Source: Monomorium pharaonis
Taxonomy: Eukaryota; Arthropoda; Insecta; Hymenoptera; Formicidae
Assembly: GCF_013373865.1 (NCBI RefSeq)
Contig: NC_050471.1
Coordinates: 8,221,307 to 8,285,306, forward strand
Direction of reading: 5' to 3'
DNA length: 64,000 bases
In this document: positions 49,078 to 61,263 of the stretch, piece by piece
Layout of the letters: every line of letters starts with the position of its first letter
Numbering within the stretch: the stretch's first letter is position 1
Translations under genes and position numbers: made by a program
Notes under the pieces: model-generated
The model's database searches: none
Told to the model about the DNA's origin: nothing
The model's input: only the letters and a program-made list of their open reading frames with translations

Positions 49078-49652
49078 GCTGCTATTACACTCGACGTTAG
49101 ATTCTTTGATTAGCTTGAAATTGATTTTCGATTTAGAATTATTTATAGAGATATTCTAATCTTCCAAATTTTAGTAGAAAAAGTACGTTTGTTGGTGTTG
49201 TTTATTATATAACACGTTGTCCTTTTTTTGTTTCAGGCGAGATGTGCTTGCACGTGGCCGTCGCCAAAGGACACGTGGATTTGGTGCGACTGCTGTTGCG
49301 CTTAGGCGCTGATCTCAGGGCGAGGGAAGGCCTGGCCGGATACACGGCGCTTCATCTCGCGGTGAAGCATAAGTGCTGGCCGTTGTTTCATCTCCTATTG
49401 CCAGAATACCGACGCGCGTCATGCTTGAACGAGCGAACGTACGGCGGTAGGACGGTCTATCAATTGACCCTGGACGTCAGCGGTGAGTTCGCCAGGAAGG
49501 CGCGCAGGGAGCTGATGCGGCATGGCGCGAAGACAGAACCATTACCGGAGTCGGATTCCGACAGCAATTCCGAAAACAGCGAAGATGAGGAGATGACGAC
49601 AAGAGCGTCGTGGACGACGAATTACTTGCCTGCAGTCGGAGTGACGGTCTAG
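42853..49652 (+). CDS. cact: Cactus / IkB inhibitor of Rel/NF-kB, tandem copy 1
   Basis: Cytoplasmic inhibitor that masks Dorsal/Dif-type Rel proteins until Toll signalling triggers its degradation. Exons 42853-43478, 44682-45034, 49237-49652 (TAG), phases 2 and 1; 464 aa. The acidic N-terminus carries DSGFLS (residues 48-53), the classic phosphodegron, plus DSGLLQS (65-71) and DSGVVD (126-131). Ankyrin repeats run from about 205 to 430 (SPLYLAVLTHQPLIVRRLILAGAD, TALHLACRSGDLACAKAL, MCLHVAVAKGHVDLVRLLLRLGAD, TALHLAVKHK). The C-terminal acidic PEST-like stretch is PESDSDSNSENSEDEE. The MW-x-P start is shared with copy 2, although the frame is open for 37 codons upstream. Confidence 0.93.
43479..44681 (+). 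other. Intron 1 of cactus copy 1
   Basis: 1.2 kb, GTGAGT to GCACAG. GC-rich in its second half. No feature recognised. Confidence 0.7.
45601..45657. repeat. (GA)n microsatellite in cactus copy 1 intron 2
   Basis: Nearly pure GA dinucleotides over about 57 bp. Confidence 0.9.
45861..46090 (+). promoter_or_regulatory. Conserved intron 2 block C of cactus copy 1
   Basis: Shares ordered runs with 57291-57560 of copy 2: CTTTTCCTGCGGT-like start, AATTGCC, CGTTAAT, GCCGAGGTG, and the end TTTCCTATGATTTCATCA. Non-coding; its short open frame is not shared. Confidence 0.5.
47400..47520 (+). promoter_or_regulatory. Conserved intron 2 block D of cactus copy 1 with kB site
   Basis: GGAAATCCC at 47419-47427 (complement GGGATTTCC) is a canonical kB half-symmetric site. 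The surrounding CTTGGAAATCCCG and TGTAGCGTCATCG recur at 58598-58622 in copy 2. Confidence 0.5.
48120..48300 (+). promoter_or_regulatory. Conserved intron 2 block E of cactus copy 1 with kB site
   Basis: GGGAAACCCC at 48231-48240 is followed by ACAGCGGCGTCGACGTCGGT and CCCTTAAAAA, all conserved at 59578-59637. The upstream GATATTTAAAAATACC is also conserved. (CG)n runs lie at 48071-48087 and 48164-48177. Confidence 0.6.
48712..48848 (+). promoter_or_regulatory. Conserved intron 2 block F of cactus copy 1
   Basis: GTTAATTTTAG, GCCTAGTTTGGACCG, TCTTCCTAGTTCTATCTAT and ACATGTGACT occur in order here and at 60401-60535 of copy 2. No coding potential is shared. Confidence 0.55.
49049..49076. repeat. 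(CT)n microsatellite
   Basis: About 28 bp of CT dinucleotides shortly before cactus copy 1 exon 3. Confidence 0.85.
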
Positions 49653-51145
49653 AGTATCCATTGATGTCTAATTTATCAATTAATTTGAGTGTTAAGTAAT
49701 TGAGAAGAAGATTTATCTCTCGAATCACATCGACAACGTCATTTTAGTCTCTCGACCGAATCGGAGAATTACATTAAAGATTTTCCAAGGAGGAGATCAA
49801 AATCGCGTCTTACGTCTTGTATTTTTCATACGCCTACACAGTTTTCATACATTTATTTTAATTAACGAGACAAATAGGTATCTGGAAAGAAAAATTAGAT
49901 TTATTAAATAAAAATCGTATTTTGCGGAAATAAATTTGCAGTTTTTAAATTCGATGACGCGCTGGACGATGTCGTGTTAATATTAAATTATTAAATTTAT
50001 TAAGACAAGTAATTAGGACAAAATTATTCAAATTTACAAGAAAACAAAAGTTGCGTTTGACAATACAAACTTCGATATATATATAAGGTAATAAAAAATT
50101 GATGTTTAATTTTGAAGCGCCTATGACGCCGTCTTAATCTGCTGGGTGGATTAAGATATACAGTAAAATAAAGAAGAAATGAAAACATCAGTTAAGTATA
50201 GATAAGGAATAGAATTTCTCGAGATTAGCTACAATGTGTATTATATTTAATGCGTCACTATAGAGATATTGTCTCTACGAGTCGGCGAGTATTACTATTG
50301 TAATACAATTATAGACTGCGTACGTTTTTCGAATCGATACCGGTAGCAGTGTATGAGGGACAAGCGACGAACGAGGGTAACGAAAATGCATGGGAATCGA
50401 AGATCTCAGAAGCGAACTTATACGCGATTAACGAAACATTCATTCAATTACGAACGAGGCGACGACACGTATAGACGCGGGTTGTCTTAGCGGTCGTTCG
50501 TTTTTCTCCCTAATAATCTTTCGTAGCAAATAGGCATGCGGCATACTGTGGGACGTGAAGAGTATTCCAAAAAAAAGGATGTACAAATAATACAAAGGAC
50601 AAATGTATATTTTAACGCGAATGTTCTCACGACGCTCGTATGTGAGCGAAAGGAGGTGTGACAGTATCGGAATGCGTGACAACACGAAAGTGGAATACTA
50701 CTCGCGCTTATCTGACGGGATGCTTTATCGTGTAAATAAAGAGTTCAATCCGCATTCGACCACACGAATACTCGTAAAAAAGAGTTTTATTATAAGTTGT
50801 AAGTCGATACGTGGATACATATTAAAGCGAGGATAAATAATCAGATTCACATTCTCATCGTGCGGCTCGCGTAGCCGTGCACAATGTACATGCATATATT
50901 TATATATCAGCGTATCGAAAAGAAAGGTCCAGAACGATGCGATGTTCATCGACGGTGAACATAATCGGATCAGTGTTCGTTGTAGTATACAATTGCTTCC
51001 ATCGTCATATGGTACTCATATGGTAATTCCTCTCATCTCTTCTTGTACATAGACATTTTCCGTTAGAATCATAAGTATATCATTGTCGCGATATATTACA
51101 AGTAACAACGACGATATCATCATTGTTATATTCGTATATAATAAA
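49653..51145 (+). other. Probable 3' UTR of cactus copy 1
   Basis: About 1.5 kb. AATAAA signals lie at 49907-49912 and 51140-51145; the distal one matches the position of the distal signal of copy 2. Blocks 50270-50340 (GAGTATTACTATTGTAATAC), 50399-50460 (AGATCTCAGAAGCGAACTTA) and 51090-51135 are conserved with copy 2. Open frames 50440-50949 are not shared and look accidental. Confidence 0.55.
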
Positions 51146-52560
51146 AATTATAATTATTTTTAATAAAAAAGAATACGTTATAAAAAAATCTTGCGCTTTC
51201 CATTTCTTTATATTTCTGTACTAAAAATCAGTCTCTGAAAAGAGAAAGAGACATACTTTGCGTTCCACTCTACTATTTTTCTTTTTTAAAAAATCTTTTA
51301 CAAGTATTTGGATCTGAAGACTTCGAGAAAGGAAAGAAATAAATAATTCAATAATTTAATAAGAGAAACCTTAATTCCTAATTCTTGCTACTTTGGTTAA
51401 AGGAACATTTTAATTTTCATTACAAACATTAACATTTTTTAAAAATACAAATTAAAAACAATAGAATATCGAGTATTTTGCTATACAAAGATAAATTTAA
51501 AAAGCATATTTTAGGTAAGTTAAATATTAACATGCGAAATATATCGCATTTATTATTTAAATCTATTTTTTCTAAAAAAAGTTATAAAATCGTGCCAACT
51601 AAGATAAGATATATTTATAATATACGCTTTTATTACGATACTTTATTAAAAATATATTCAATAAAAATATCCAAATAAAAATATTATAATAATATAAGAA
51701 ATTAGATGCTTTGCTAACGCTTCAAACATAACATTTGTTCAATCTAATTTATCCATTATGAAAGAACAAAATAAAGTTAGACATAACGGCAAGTCTGTTT
51801 ATAAATAACAAAAGATCAATGATTTCTGATCACGATTATTTCAAAACCGAAGATTTCTCTTTTATGTTGGTCTTCCCCATTAATTAACATTTGTTATGTG
51901 ATTATGCATGAGTAGAATGAAAATGTCATCGAGCTAGTATTCTCTAGATTATTCTAGATGAATTAAAAAATACGAAAGTTTCTCGCGAACGACTGACCTT
52001 ATATAGAGGGAAGAAAGAGGTGTTCCTTGTTTTCATTTATTAAGAGAGATATATTTCCGACAAATACTGATAATAAACGTAATGGAATTATTGGTTAAAC
52101 CCAAAGGTAAAAACCTCGATCAAGAATGGCGTTGAACATTATTCCGAGTGTGTAACTACCTAGATATTTCAAGAAGACTTATCTCTTTTTCGGAGAATCT
52201 AGTCCGCAGAGAAAGAGGGAAAGTACAGACATATTTCCCGGTATTTAGACACTAAAGAAACGATGGCGTTTCACCGAGTTCTCCACTTAATAATATGAAA
52301 CAGGAATAGAGTGACGATTGTGTGTAATGTCGTTCTTGCGAAGCGCACTTTTATCGTCTAGGAGAGTCCACGTATATATCCTAATTTTTTATGCGAAATT
52401 TAATACCCGGACGATGCATGCTGATTTTTTACACGATGTATTCGCATTTCAAAGATTGTAAAATAAATTAATTTATGGAAATGCCGAGATACCGGTGTAT
52501 CCCGGTTTTCTGAGGGAGAAAGAGAAAGAGAGAGAGCATGATATACATATATATGTATAT
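51146..52560. other. Spacer between the two cactus units
   Basis: AT-rich. No gene recognised. The duplication boundary must lie within or near this stretch. Confidence 0.45.
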
Positions 52561-52628
52561 ATTTTGATATTTAAAATATACGGAAGTGGAAGACATCGAC
52601 GATGCCTTTGGCCCTGCTTGAGGTCGAT

Positions 52629-52638
52629 GGGTTTTCCC
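52629..52638 (+). promoter_or_regulatory. kB site upstream of cactus copy 2
   Basis: GGGTTTTCCC in GAGGTCGATGGGTTTTCCCC, followed by ATCCCTACT. Same block as 41534-41560. It lies about 820 bp upstream of the copy 2 initiator. Confidence 0.65.
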
Positions 52639-53448
52639 CATCCCTACTTCGCGCTTTCGCGCTTGTATAGTACCACTAAAGGCATCGCCGTGCATCGTGT
52701 CTGATCGAGGAACAAACGCGCAAGCGCCAGCAGACGTCGTCAGAGATTTCAGTAGCGTACCTTATAACAAGCAGTCAAATCAAGAAAACAAATAATATGA
52801 AGTATTGAAATCAGTACGAGTACGAGTATCTGCTAGTTAAAAACAGCAGATATAAAAACATTAATTTAATTATTACGTCACTGTATCAATTCTTAAAAAT
52901 TTATCCTTTGTAACGCTCTACTATATCAAAGATTTATAATTCTAGACATTGGCTTGATGTTTTCCACTAGGAAGAATAAATAGATAGGAATGCCAATGCA
53001 CAAAAAATCAAATTATAAATATAATCTTTGACAACACCGCTTTATACACTTTAGACGCTTGAAAAACTTTATACATTATCAGCATGGGATGACAAGGCAG
53101 ATGTTTTTCCTTTCCTGAAACCAGATAAGTTAAGGAATGATTAAGTCTGTTTAACCGCCTTAATCATTTATTATCTTAAACTTATCGCGTTCAACTCTAA
53201 TGGTTCCTAATCTCCGCATCATATTCGTTTCATTACTTTAGATTAGCTTAAGTTCGTTTAAAGGGAACATTAACACTCATCCCAATGGGCCACCCCCGAA
53301 GGGGCGCCCCGCGTGACAGATCTGTCGAGATCGGTCACGTGGTCAATGACATTTTTCGCACGTGCGCATGAAAGCGCAGCGCTTCGTCTCTCCGTTCGTT
53401 CGCCCCGCGTGATTCGCTCGCGGTCGTGACGCTCGTACGATTATAGCG

Positions 53449-53472
53449 ATCAGTTTGTTTCGAGACGCGAGA
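53449..53472 (+). promoter_or_regulatory. Initiator and start region of cactus copy 2
   Basis: GATCAGTTTGTTTCGAGACG, with the presumed +1 A at 53452, conserved with 42134-42160. The leader of about 690 nt is similar in length to copy 1 but not in sequence. Confidence 0.5.
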
Positions 53473-54144
53473 CGATGAGGTTCGCCGACGCTCGCACGAG
53501 CACGATTCGATGTCACAACGACGAGCCCGACCAAGAAGCCGCCTTCCACCACCCGCGCTTTCTACCCCCTCGCGACAACGGAAGCCGGGCGGAATGCGTT
53601 TCATTCTCGTGGTGCGGCAAACGCCATAAAACAGAGCAATAGTAATACACTGCGTCCCTCAACGCAGCCATTCAAAATTGAATAAAAGAAAAAAAAAAGA
53701 AAAGAAAAACAGACCGCGTACTAGGGCGATTCGAAGCAATTAAATCAAAGGTGAAGAGTGATAGACGGGAAAATAGGGATCGAAAAGGCCGGTTGTATGT
53801 ATCGGCGGGAGCGAACGAACGGAGAAAGAAAGACAGCCCCCGAGGGGAGGAGATTCGACTTACGAGTGACTCGAAACGAGTGAATCGAGAGAATATCGAA
53901 AAGATACGGCTCGACGACACGCGAAGAGATCGGTCGCCGGCATACGCGCTGAAGGAATACGCGCAAACGAGACGTCGATAGGGTGAATCTCGCGAAATCG
54001 ATTGGAAGGGGTGAAAGGACAACGGAGGAAACGACCGAGAGCATCTCGGCGAGACGCGGGGTACACGGCGGCAGGCTTTTTCACTCCGCGAGTCTCGATT
54101 ACTATTTATTTTTCGGGACAACCTCTCCGCGGCGAGAGTCGAAG

Positions 54145-57100
54145 ATGTGGCAGCCCTCGGACGAGAGCGCTCAGACGGAGGAGAAGGGACGGCGGCGTGA
54201 CAACGACGACGACAAGGCCGCCGCGACGGACAACGTCGACTCCGGATTCCTGTCGGCCGGCAATATGCAGGTCAGCGCCGAGATCCGCGACCCCGGGACG
54301 CCGCGGCGGAGACAGCGGGAAGATGATCAGCGGCGGACGACGACCGGTCCCGGCGTGGACCGGCGAGGAGCGATCGCACCGGGGATCGTATCGGGAGCGA
54401 CGATCCCGGCGGCGTCGCCGTCGTCGACGGTAATCACGCCGGGAGTGCCGGCGCGGGTCATCGACAGCGGCGTCGTGGACGTCGACCTCAGCGAGGGCCT
54501 GAACCATCTCACCCTGGAGAAACAGCGGTCCAGTTGCCCGAGCGATCCGCTCGCCGTCGACAGCGAGGATTGCCTGGTGCGGCCTGAGCCGAGGATGACG
54601 GTCCTCGAGCTGTCACCCGTGAAAGTCCCGGTCCCGGAGACGCCGACGCACCACGAAATCCCGCCGAAGTACGACCGGGATGATGACCTTCCGCTCGAGC
54701 AGCACCGGCGGGACGGTGCCAAGAAACGCGCGATAATTTGCGAGAACACCTGGCAACTTTACTACGCGCAGGACGACGACGGTGACACGTGAGTTCGACG
54801 TTTATTAATACGTTTCGTTAATTTATGACACGGTAAATTCATTTGAGAGGAAGAGATTAGCGCTTACGCGCCTAGAAAGATTTGAACTTGCCCTTGATGT
54901 ATCTGTATCATTTTATTTGTGGATGGTATTACTTAAACAAATGCTAAAATTAAAACTTTTAAAATACAAATGTGAACTGGAAAGCGTCTAACAGAGGTAT
55001 AGCAGTTTTTGTAATACTGTATTATATTTTGCATTTAATAATATTTTTGCAACATAGTGAGAAACAAACGTTTGCGAAATTATGATTTAAAACTAATATA
55101 ATAGGCTACTTTTCCTGTTTTTTTTAAATGATTTTTACAAAATATTTACAAGATAATGTATATGAGGAAGCTTAGAAGCTTTTTATTTTGATGTAAAACA
55201 TTTTTTTTCTATTATACAAATATTCTAAAGATGAAATTTGTTGTTATATTTCATATAGAAACAAACCATGTATGAGTTATAAGTTTTTATTTCTTTAATT
55301 ATCTAAACAGATTATGTTTTTACCAATATTAATACAATATAATGTGTAATTTTTGAAAGATAAAAAGCCGCTTTAGAAAACCTATGTTAATATTAACGAT
55401 TCTATAGCATAATTCCAATAATCTTTTATGATCATTTAAAAACGTACATCTCCTTTATAAAAAATGATATTATTGTTATTAATTAGTACAAATAAGTAAA
55501 TAATTATTATTAATTATTCCGAGTGTGGATAAATTACTCCTCAAATCTAACGTCGAAAGAAACTTTCTAGAATAGATGTAATAGAGTTAATTAATTATGT
55601 AAATATATACAACCTTTGTGTTTATCGAAGATAGAAATATGAAATATGAGAGAATTATTTTCTGCGAATAGTAAGTGGCTGAATAACTTTGTAGAATTAT
55701 CACCATTATGTGCGGAAAGCAATCTTTAAAAAGTTATTTGTAAAATTAAATTGATTGATTGTTAAAAAATAATGCTTGCTAGTGAAATATCTCGTACGCA
55801 TAAATTGTTTAATCAAGATTACTTTACACACTCAGAAAAAGAACTTATCTTAGTGCATCTGTTAATTTTTTCATTGTTTATATTGTAAAAATATTTTATG
55901 TCGTTTTACGTTAATATTTTTAATTTGGTCACTAATAGTATCATAAAAATACGGTTTATATAATTTTATTTAAAAAATTTAATACAGCAAAATTCACATA
56001 GTAAAATTAGGCCGATAATTTTTTCGATATAAAAAATAATATATAGTATCTAGAATATACAATTTCCTTTTTATAAATATATACATTAAATAAATTGTAT
56101 AAACTGTAAATAACAAAAAAATTAATATTTCATCAAAATCTACACGTGTACGAGATTTTTCCAGGATTATGTCTATTTTAAAAAGCTGGAAAAAAGAAAA
56201 AGAGGAGTTTTATTTCTATATCACTTGATCTTTACCATATAATAAAGCAACTAATAAGCTCAATCTAACCAATAATCATCTCCAATTTCGCTTAATTATT
56301 ACGTGTAGTTTTTCTTTTCTTACAAGACCGTCATAACATTTATTCAAAAGTTTTTTACAAAACTGGTGCACGTTGATTCATACACGGCATGCGTAATGTT
56401 TGACGTTTGTGTTTATGTAATCTAATGACTTATACATATGTTTAATGTATGACGACATTTAGTTCATTGGAAGCTCGTTGAACTGATTCAATTAAACTAG
56501 TTTTAATAAAAATCTCTTCGAACAATTTAACAGTCCACAGTAATATAAATATAAGACACGAAAATTTTATTTAAAAAGTGCCTGTTATGTCAAAAAAAAT
56601 TTTAACGCAACATATAATTTTAAGAAATGACAGAATAAATAAAAATTGGCAAATAAAATCGTTGCAAGAATTAAAATGCCTCAAGTCCGCGCTAACATCG
56701 GCAACCTATTCTTACATAACGCGTTTGTTGTCACAGACAATTGCACATCACGATCATACAGGGTTTCGTGGAGGCTGCGCTCATGTTGATAAGGCTGGCG
56801 CCTCATCCGTCCCTACTGAACGTATACAACGATAATCGGCAATCGCCTTTGCATCTGGCAGTGCTAACGAATCAGTCGCTGATTGTCAGACGGCTGATTC
56901 TGGCGGGTGCAGATCCCTCTCTCAGGAATTCATGTGGCAACACGGCCCTCCACCTGGCCTGCAGGAACGGAGATCTCGCCTGTGCCAAGGCCCTTACGGA
57001 CCCATTGTCTCCGATGGAGAGGAACCAGCTGATGCCCGGGCAGACAGTACCCGCGTTACCTCAGGATTTGGAGCAACGTAACTATAGTGGTAAGTATACT

Positions 57101-60100
57101 AAAGTGTTGTTAAATATTATCCCGTTTGTCAGAATAATTGCTAATTTGCGAATAATAAAGCCTAAAAAGAAAAGAAACATTATTAGACAAAATTGAGGAA
57201 GAAATTATCAAAGCGAAACGCAGAGATGAAGTAAACGCAACAAAGCGAATTCTTTGCATTCAGTCTCTTAGGCACTTTGCTTTAATGGTCTGCGACTTTT
57301 CCTGCGGTTACGATTAGCTATTCGGAAGCTTGTAACATTATAATACAATAATTGCCGTTAATGACCGTGACAATTATGCGGGGAAAGACAATTGACGTAT
57401 ACGTGACGATAGGCACAAAGGATATATGCCGAGGTGACAGGAAAATCCTAACTGCTTTTGCCGCATACATCAAGTCACGTGTAAGACTAGCAAATAGCGA
57501 ACGATGATACCGCGATCGTAGACACGAGGAACCTATGTGGGTTTCCTATGATTTCATCACTTTCATTTTGAGAATCACGTCTTGGAAGGACCATATTTGG
57601 AGGTTTCATCGTCTTAGACACATTCAGAATATTCAATTGCCTTTGAAAAGAAAAAGATGCGTCAATCTAATTCAAGTAATTTAAATTTTAATAATTACAC
57701 AGCTTATTATATCGATTGTCTTACGTGTTCATATTTCAATGATAATTTTAATTGTTTTATTAACTGTGAGAATATCCTTTCATTCTTTTAAGATTAAGAT
57801 GCAAAGAATTTGTGCATAAATTGTAAGTGATTCAGGACGGAGCTTTTTGAACAGAATAATATTCACTAATACGAATAATAAAATAGGATTTTCATATTTA
57901 CATTTCCTAGGTATGTTTCACGAGCTTTTGCTTTAATAAAGATCTAATATCTGAAGACGGATTAAAAATATATTCATTCGTTATATTAAAGTATATTGTA
58001 AAAAAATCGATGTTTCAGTTATTAATCACGATTGGTGATACTGTCAATGACGTACTTTATCAAATATCTTTGACGCGGCTCTATCGTACTTTTTCGCGGA
58101 ATTGTTAGCCGAGGACGCATTATTGTCACGCTCTATCTGAACGCGATTCTTTTCGTCATAATAGCGTAGGAATTCCCCAGGAGTAAATACACCGGTACCT
58201 CTTGCCGATACATCCGCTATCGAGTCGCAATGTCGGAAATGTCTTGTTATCGCCATAAATCGAGAACTAAGTAAATACAATCGGCAGCAGATTGAATCTG
58301 CGAGTCAACGTGGCCGACAAATATGCCGAATCTGCGAAATCTGAGGAAAGATTCATAAAACTGTGGAAGAATAGACGCGCATCGCGCATTACTAAATAAT
58401 GTAAATAAGAAAAATAAAAAGTAATTAAAAAAAAAATAGAAAAAAGACACAACATTAGGAGGGAAAACCCGAAGAGGTTTAGAAAGGCTTTCTATTACTC
58501 CCCTTTCAAAGGCGGATTTTTACAATAAAGCGGCAAACAGAGAAAGAGAAAAATGCTTTGATCGACAGTTGCAAAATGTTCACGGACTTTTTAAAAGTCT
58601 TGGAAATCCCGTGTAGCGTCATCGGCGGCGCGTGTTCCGCTGCAAGCTCGCGCGACGCTGAATAGGCACGCACGCACGCACGTGCGAAGCGTGTGTGGTG
58701 CAATCGATCGCCCGTAATGAATTCGACTAATCGAGCTCTCGAGGGCGAAACCGCGCGAACTGTGTTTCTAATAAAATTCTACCTACGCGCGTTTCGTTAG
58801 ATAACTCGTATTCATTCGAATTTTTACATTATAATTAAGGATAATGGAGTCCCAAGTCCTTCTTTTGCGCGAGATCAGTTATTCATTTAGAATAATTGCG
58901 TTTCCAAGGTTTACTTGTTTTTTTTCCTTTTTTTTTTCCTTCGAGAAATTTTTTTTCAGTTTCGCGATCGAACTGCCTCCAAAGTGGTGGAAGATAAGCG
59001 ACGAATTCTATGACAACGATTGACGTCAGCTAAAATTAGATAAAACTGTTGTTTTCGCGAAAGCAATTTCGCCATCATTTTGATTTACTTCTGAAGACAC
59101 GCAAACGTATGACATTATTTTGTTTTCGAGAAAAGAAGTAATTTTGTTTACACTTTTGTGCACATATTAAGTTAATCCTTGCAAGACTTTTTCAGCAAGC
59201 GAAGGGTGAGTAGGCGTGCAACTGAACTGCATTTAGTTGTTAATAATTTTTATCTTTAATTTTATTGTGAAAAGATGCGCAACGATATCGAGCGCAAAAC
59301 TTAAAAGCACATAGAAATCTTTCAAAAGGCAGTAATTCGCTGGTGTAAGAGCGATTGTTTTGCACACACAATGGAATTTGGCGTGGGCCCACACTTGCGT
59401 GCACGCGTGCGTTACATCACACGGCGCGTCGCGTCGCAACGCCGCGTCGTTCGAGAATCAGTGAGCGCGCGCGAGAGAGAGAGAGAGAGAGAGCAGATGC
59501 GTTCTTGATATTTAAAAATACCCGTAGAACTATTTGCATGCTGCTCGATATTCTCGCCTCGTCTCGTTCGGTCGGTCGGAAAACCCCACAGCGGCGTCGA
59601 CGTCAGTGGCTTTCGTCGAACTTCCGCCCTTAAAAAGTTCAACCCTTCGTCCGTGATTAACTCTAGTCACGCAATAGTGTTGAACTCTGAGTTTTCTACT
59701 TTAACACGAGAATTTGATCAATTCTATTACTTCACGTTGTTTCAGTTTCTTGATTAAATTTTTGTCGTTTAGAGTCCGGTGAAGCCCGATAAAAATATCT
59801 TTATCATATAAAAATATATATAATTATATATAAAATGTGTCCGTATGTTTTCTTTTCCTTATATAATTTATATTTATATATACGAAAAACAATAACAAGA
59901 AAAATTAGAAAAATAATTAGAAAAATTATTTTCTTGTAATAACACAAGTTATTTTTTAAATCATTTTTTAATATTTTTTTAAATTATTTTCCTTGTATAT
60001 ACTATATACATATATCTAAACAGATTAGAAAACGTATATGAAAAAATATATTTTATATATAATTATATGTATTTATTTACACATAAAACTTTTTTTATTC

Positions 60101-61263
60101 AGAGTGCGTTCTACGATTAAAACTGAACAGCTTCATTGAACGCTGCAACCTTATTTGGAGAGGCAAACGTATAGATAATTAAATCTATTAATTCTTTCAA
60201 TGTCATACTGCAACCAATCCTGCGCAGTTCTCGCGCGACAAAAAGTACCTCGTACGCAACTGTATGTTTATGAATATCTGTGACGATTGATTAGATTCAT
60301 AATTCTGTTTCTACACCATTGAAAGGTAATAATATCGACGCTCGCACGCAGGCAAATATGTCGTCAAATTGCGCCAATGCAACGGGTAACTGGCGGCGCC
60401 GTTAATTTTAGAAGTCACTTCGATCAGCGCGGGCCTAGTTTGGACCGCGGGACGCCAGCGAAATCTCCGACGATATGATTCACCGTATGTCTTCCTAGTT
60501 CTATCTATATCTTACAACGAGTCGAAGCATGTGACTGACCGTCGTATGTGCGTGTCTCCGTGTGTTCCTGATACCAAGGGATGTAAAAAAAAAAAGAGAG
60601 AAATTAAATGCAAACCGGCCATTATTCAGTTGCTCGAAGAACTCGGCGACATAAAACACAATAGAAAATGCATACTAAAAATTTAGCTAAATGCAAATCA
60701 AAAAAATAATTTTATATTAAACCATCGAAATAATTATGGTGGACCCTTACAGATATCGTCAAGAAAATATTTTTTGTTAAAGATGACGTTATTCCCGAAA
60801 AGAAAAAAAAATAAATTAGACTGTACACTGTTCGTTCTCCGGTTCGATTTCTCTTTCTTTGATTTCAGGTAAGATGTGCTTGCACCTGGCCGCCACTAAG
60901 GGACACGTGAACCTGGTGCGCCTTCTGCTGCGTCTCGGCGCCGATCTCGAGGCGAGAGAGGCTCTTGCGGGACAAACGGCGCTTCACCTCGCAATGGAGC
61001 ACAGACGTCGGTCGGTAGTCAACTTCCTGTTGCAGGAGTGCAAGCCCTGTCTAGACACGCAGACGTACAGCGGTCTGACGGCCTATCAGATAGCACTGGG
61101 CATCGACATCCAGCTCGCCAGGGAGCTAGTGCGACACGGAGCAAAACCGGAACCCCTGCCGATATCCGACTCGGAGGGTAGTTCTGAGGACGAGACTTAC
61201 GGAGAGACGAATTACCTCCCCGCGATCGTCAAGATGCAAAACGCGGTCGAAGTGAAGGTTTAA
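54145..61263 (+). CDS. cact: Cactus / IkB inhibitor of Rel/NF-kB, tandem copy 2
   Basis: Paralogue of copy 1 in the same orientation. Exons 54145-54788, 56737-57089, 60869-61263 (TAA), same phases (2, 1) and an exon 2 of exactly the same length (353 nt); 463 aa. DSGFLS (residues 32-37) and DSGVVDVDL (107-115) are kept. The position matching copy 1 DSGLLQS reads RDPGTPRRR, so that second DSG is lost. Ankyrin repeats: SPLHLAVLTNQSLIVRRLILAGAD, TALHLACRNGDLACAKAL, MCLHLAATKGHVNLVRLLLRLGAD, TALHLAMEHR. C-terminus: SDSEGSSEDE then TNYLPAI, like TNYLPAV in copy 1. No disabling change is visible in the sequence I read. Confidence 0.93.
54789..56736 (+). other. Intron 1 of cactus copy 2
   Basis: 1.95 kb, AT-rich, GTGAGT to TCACAG. 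Longer than in copy 1, with no obvious conserved block. Confidence 0.65.
57291..57560 (+). promoter_or_regulatory. Conserved intron 2 block C of cactus copy 2
   Basis: Counterpart of 45861-46090; the two share ACTTTTCCTGCGG-like, GCCGAGGTG and TTTCCTATGATTTCATCA segments in order. Confidence 0.5.
58585..58700 (+). promoter_or_regulatory. Conserved intron 2 block D of cactus copy 2 with kB site
   Basis: GGAAATCCC at 58602-58610 in CTTGGAAATCCCGTGTAGCG, then GTCATCGGCGG. Counterpart of 47400-47520, including the ACGCACGCACGTG run. Confidence 0.5.
59505..59640 (+). promoter_or_regulatory. Conserved intron 2 block E of cactus copy 2 with kB site
   Basis: GGAAAACCCC at 59578-59587, then ACAGCGGCGTCGACGTCAGT and CCCTTAAAAA. 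Counterpart of 48120-48300. A (GA)n run lies at 59473-59493. Confidence 0.6.
60401..60535 (+). promoter_or_regulatory. Conserved intron 2 block F of cactus copy 2
   Basis: Counterpart of 48712-48848: GTTAATTTTAGAAGTCACTT, GCCTAGTTTGGACCGCGGGA, TCTTCCTAGTTCTATCTAT, GCATGTGACTGACC. Confidence 0.55.
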
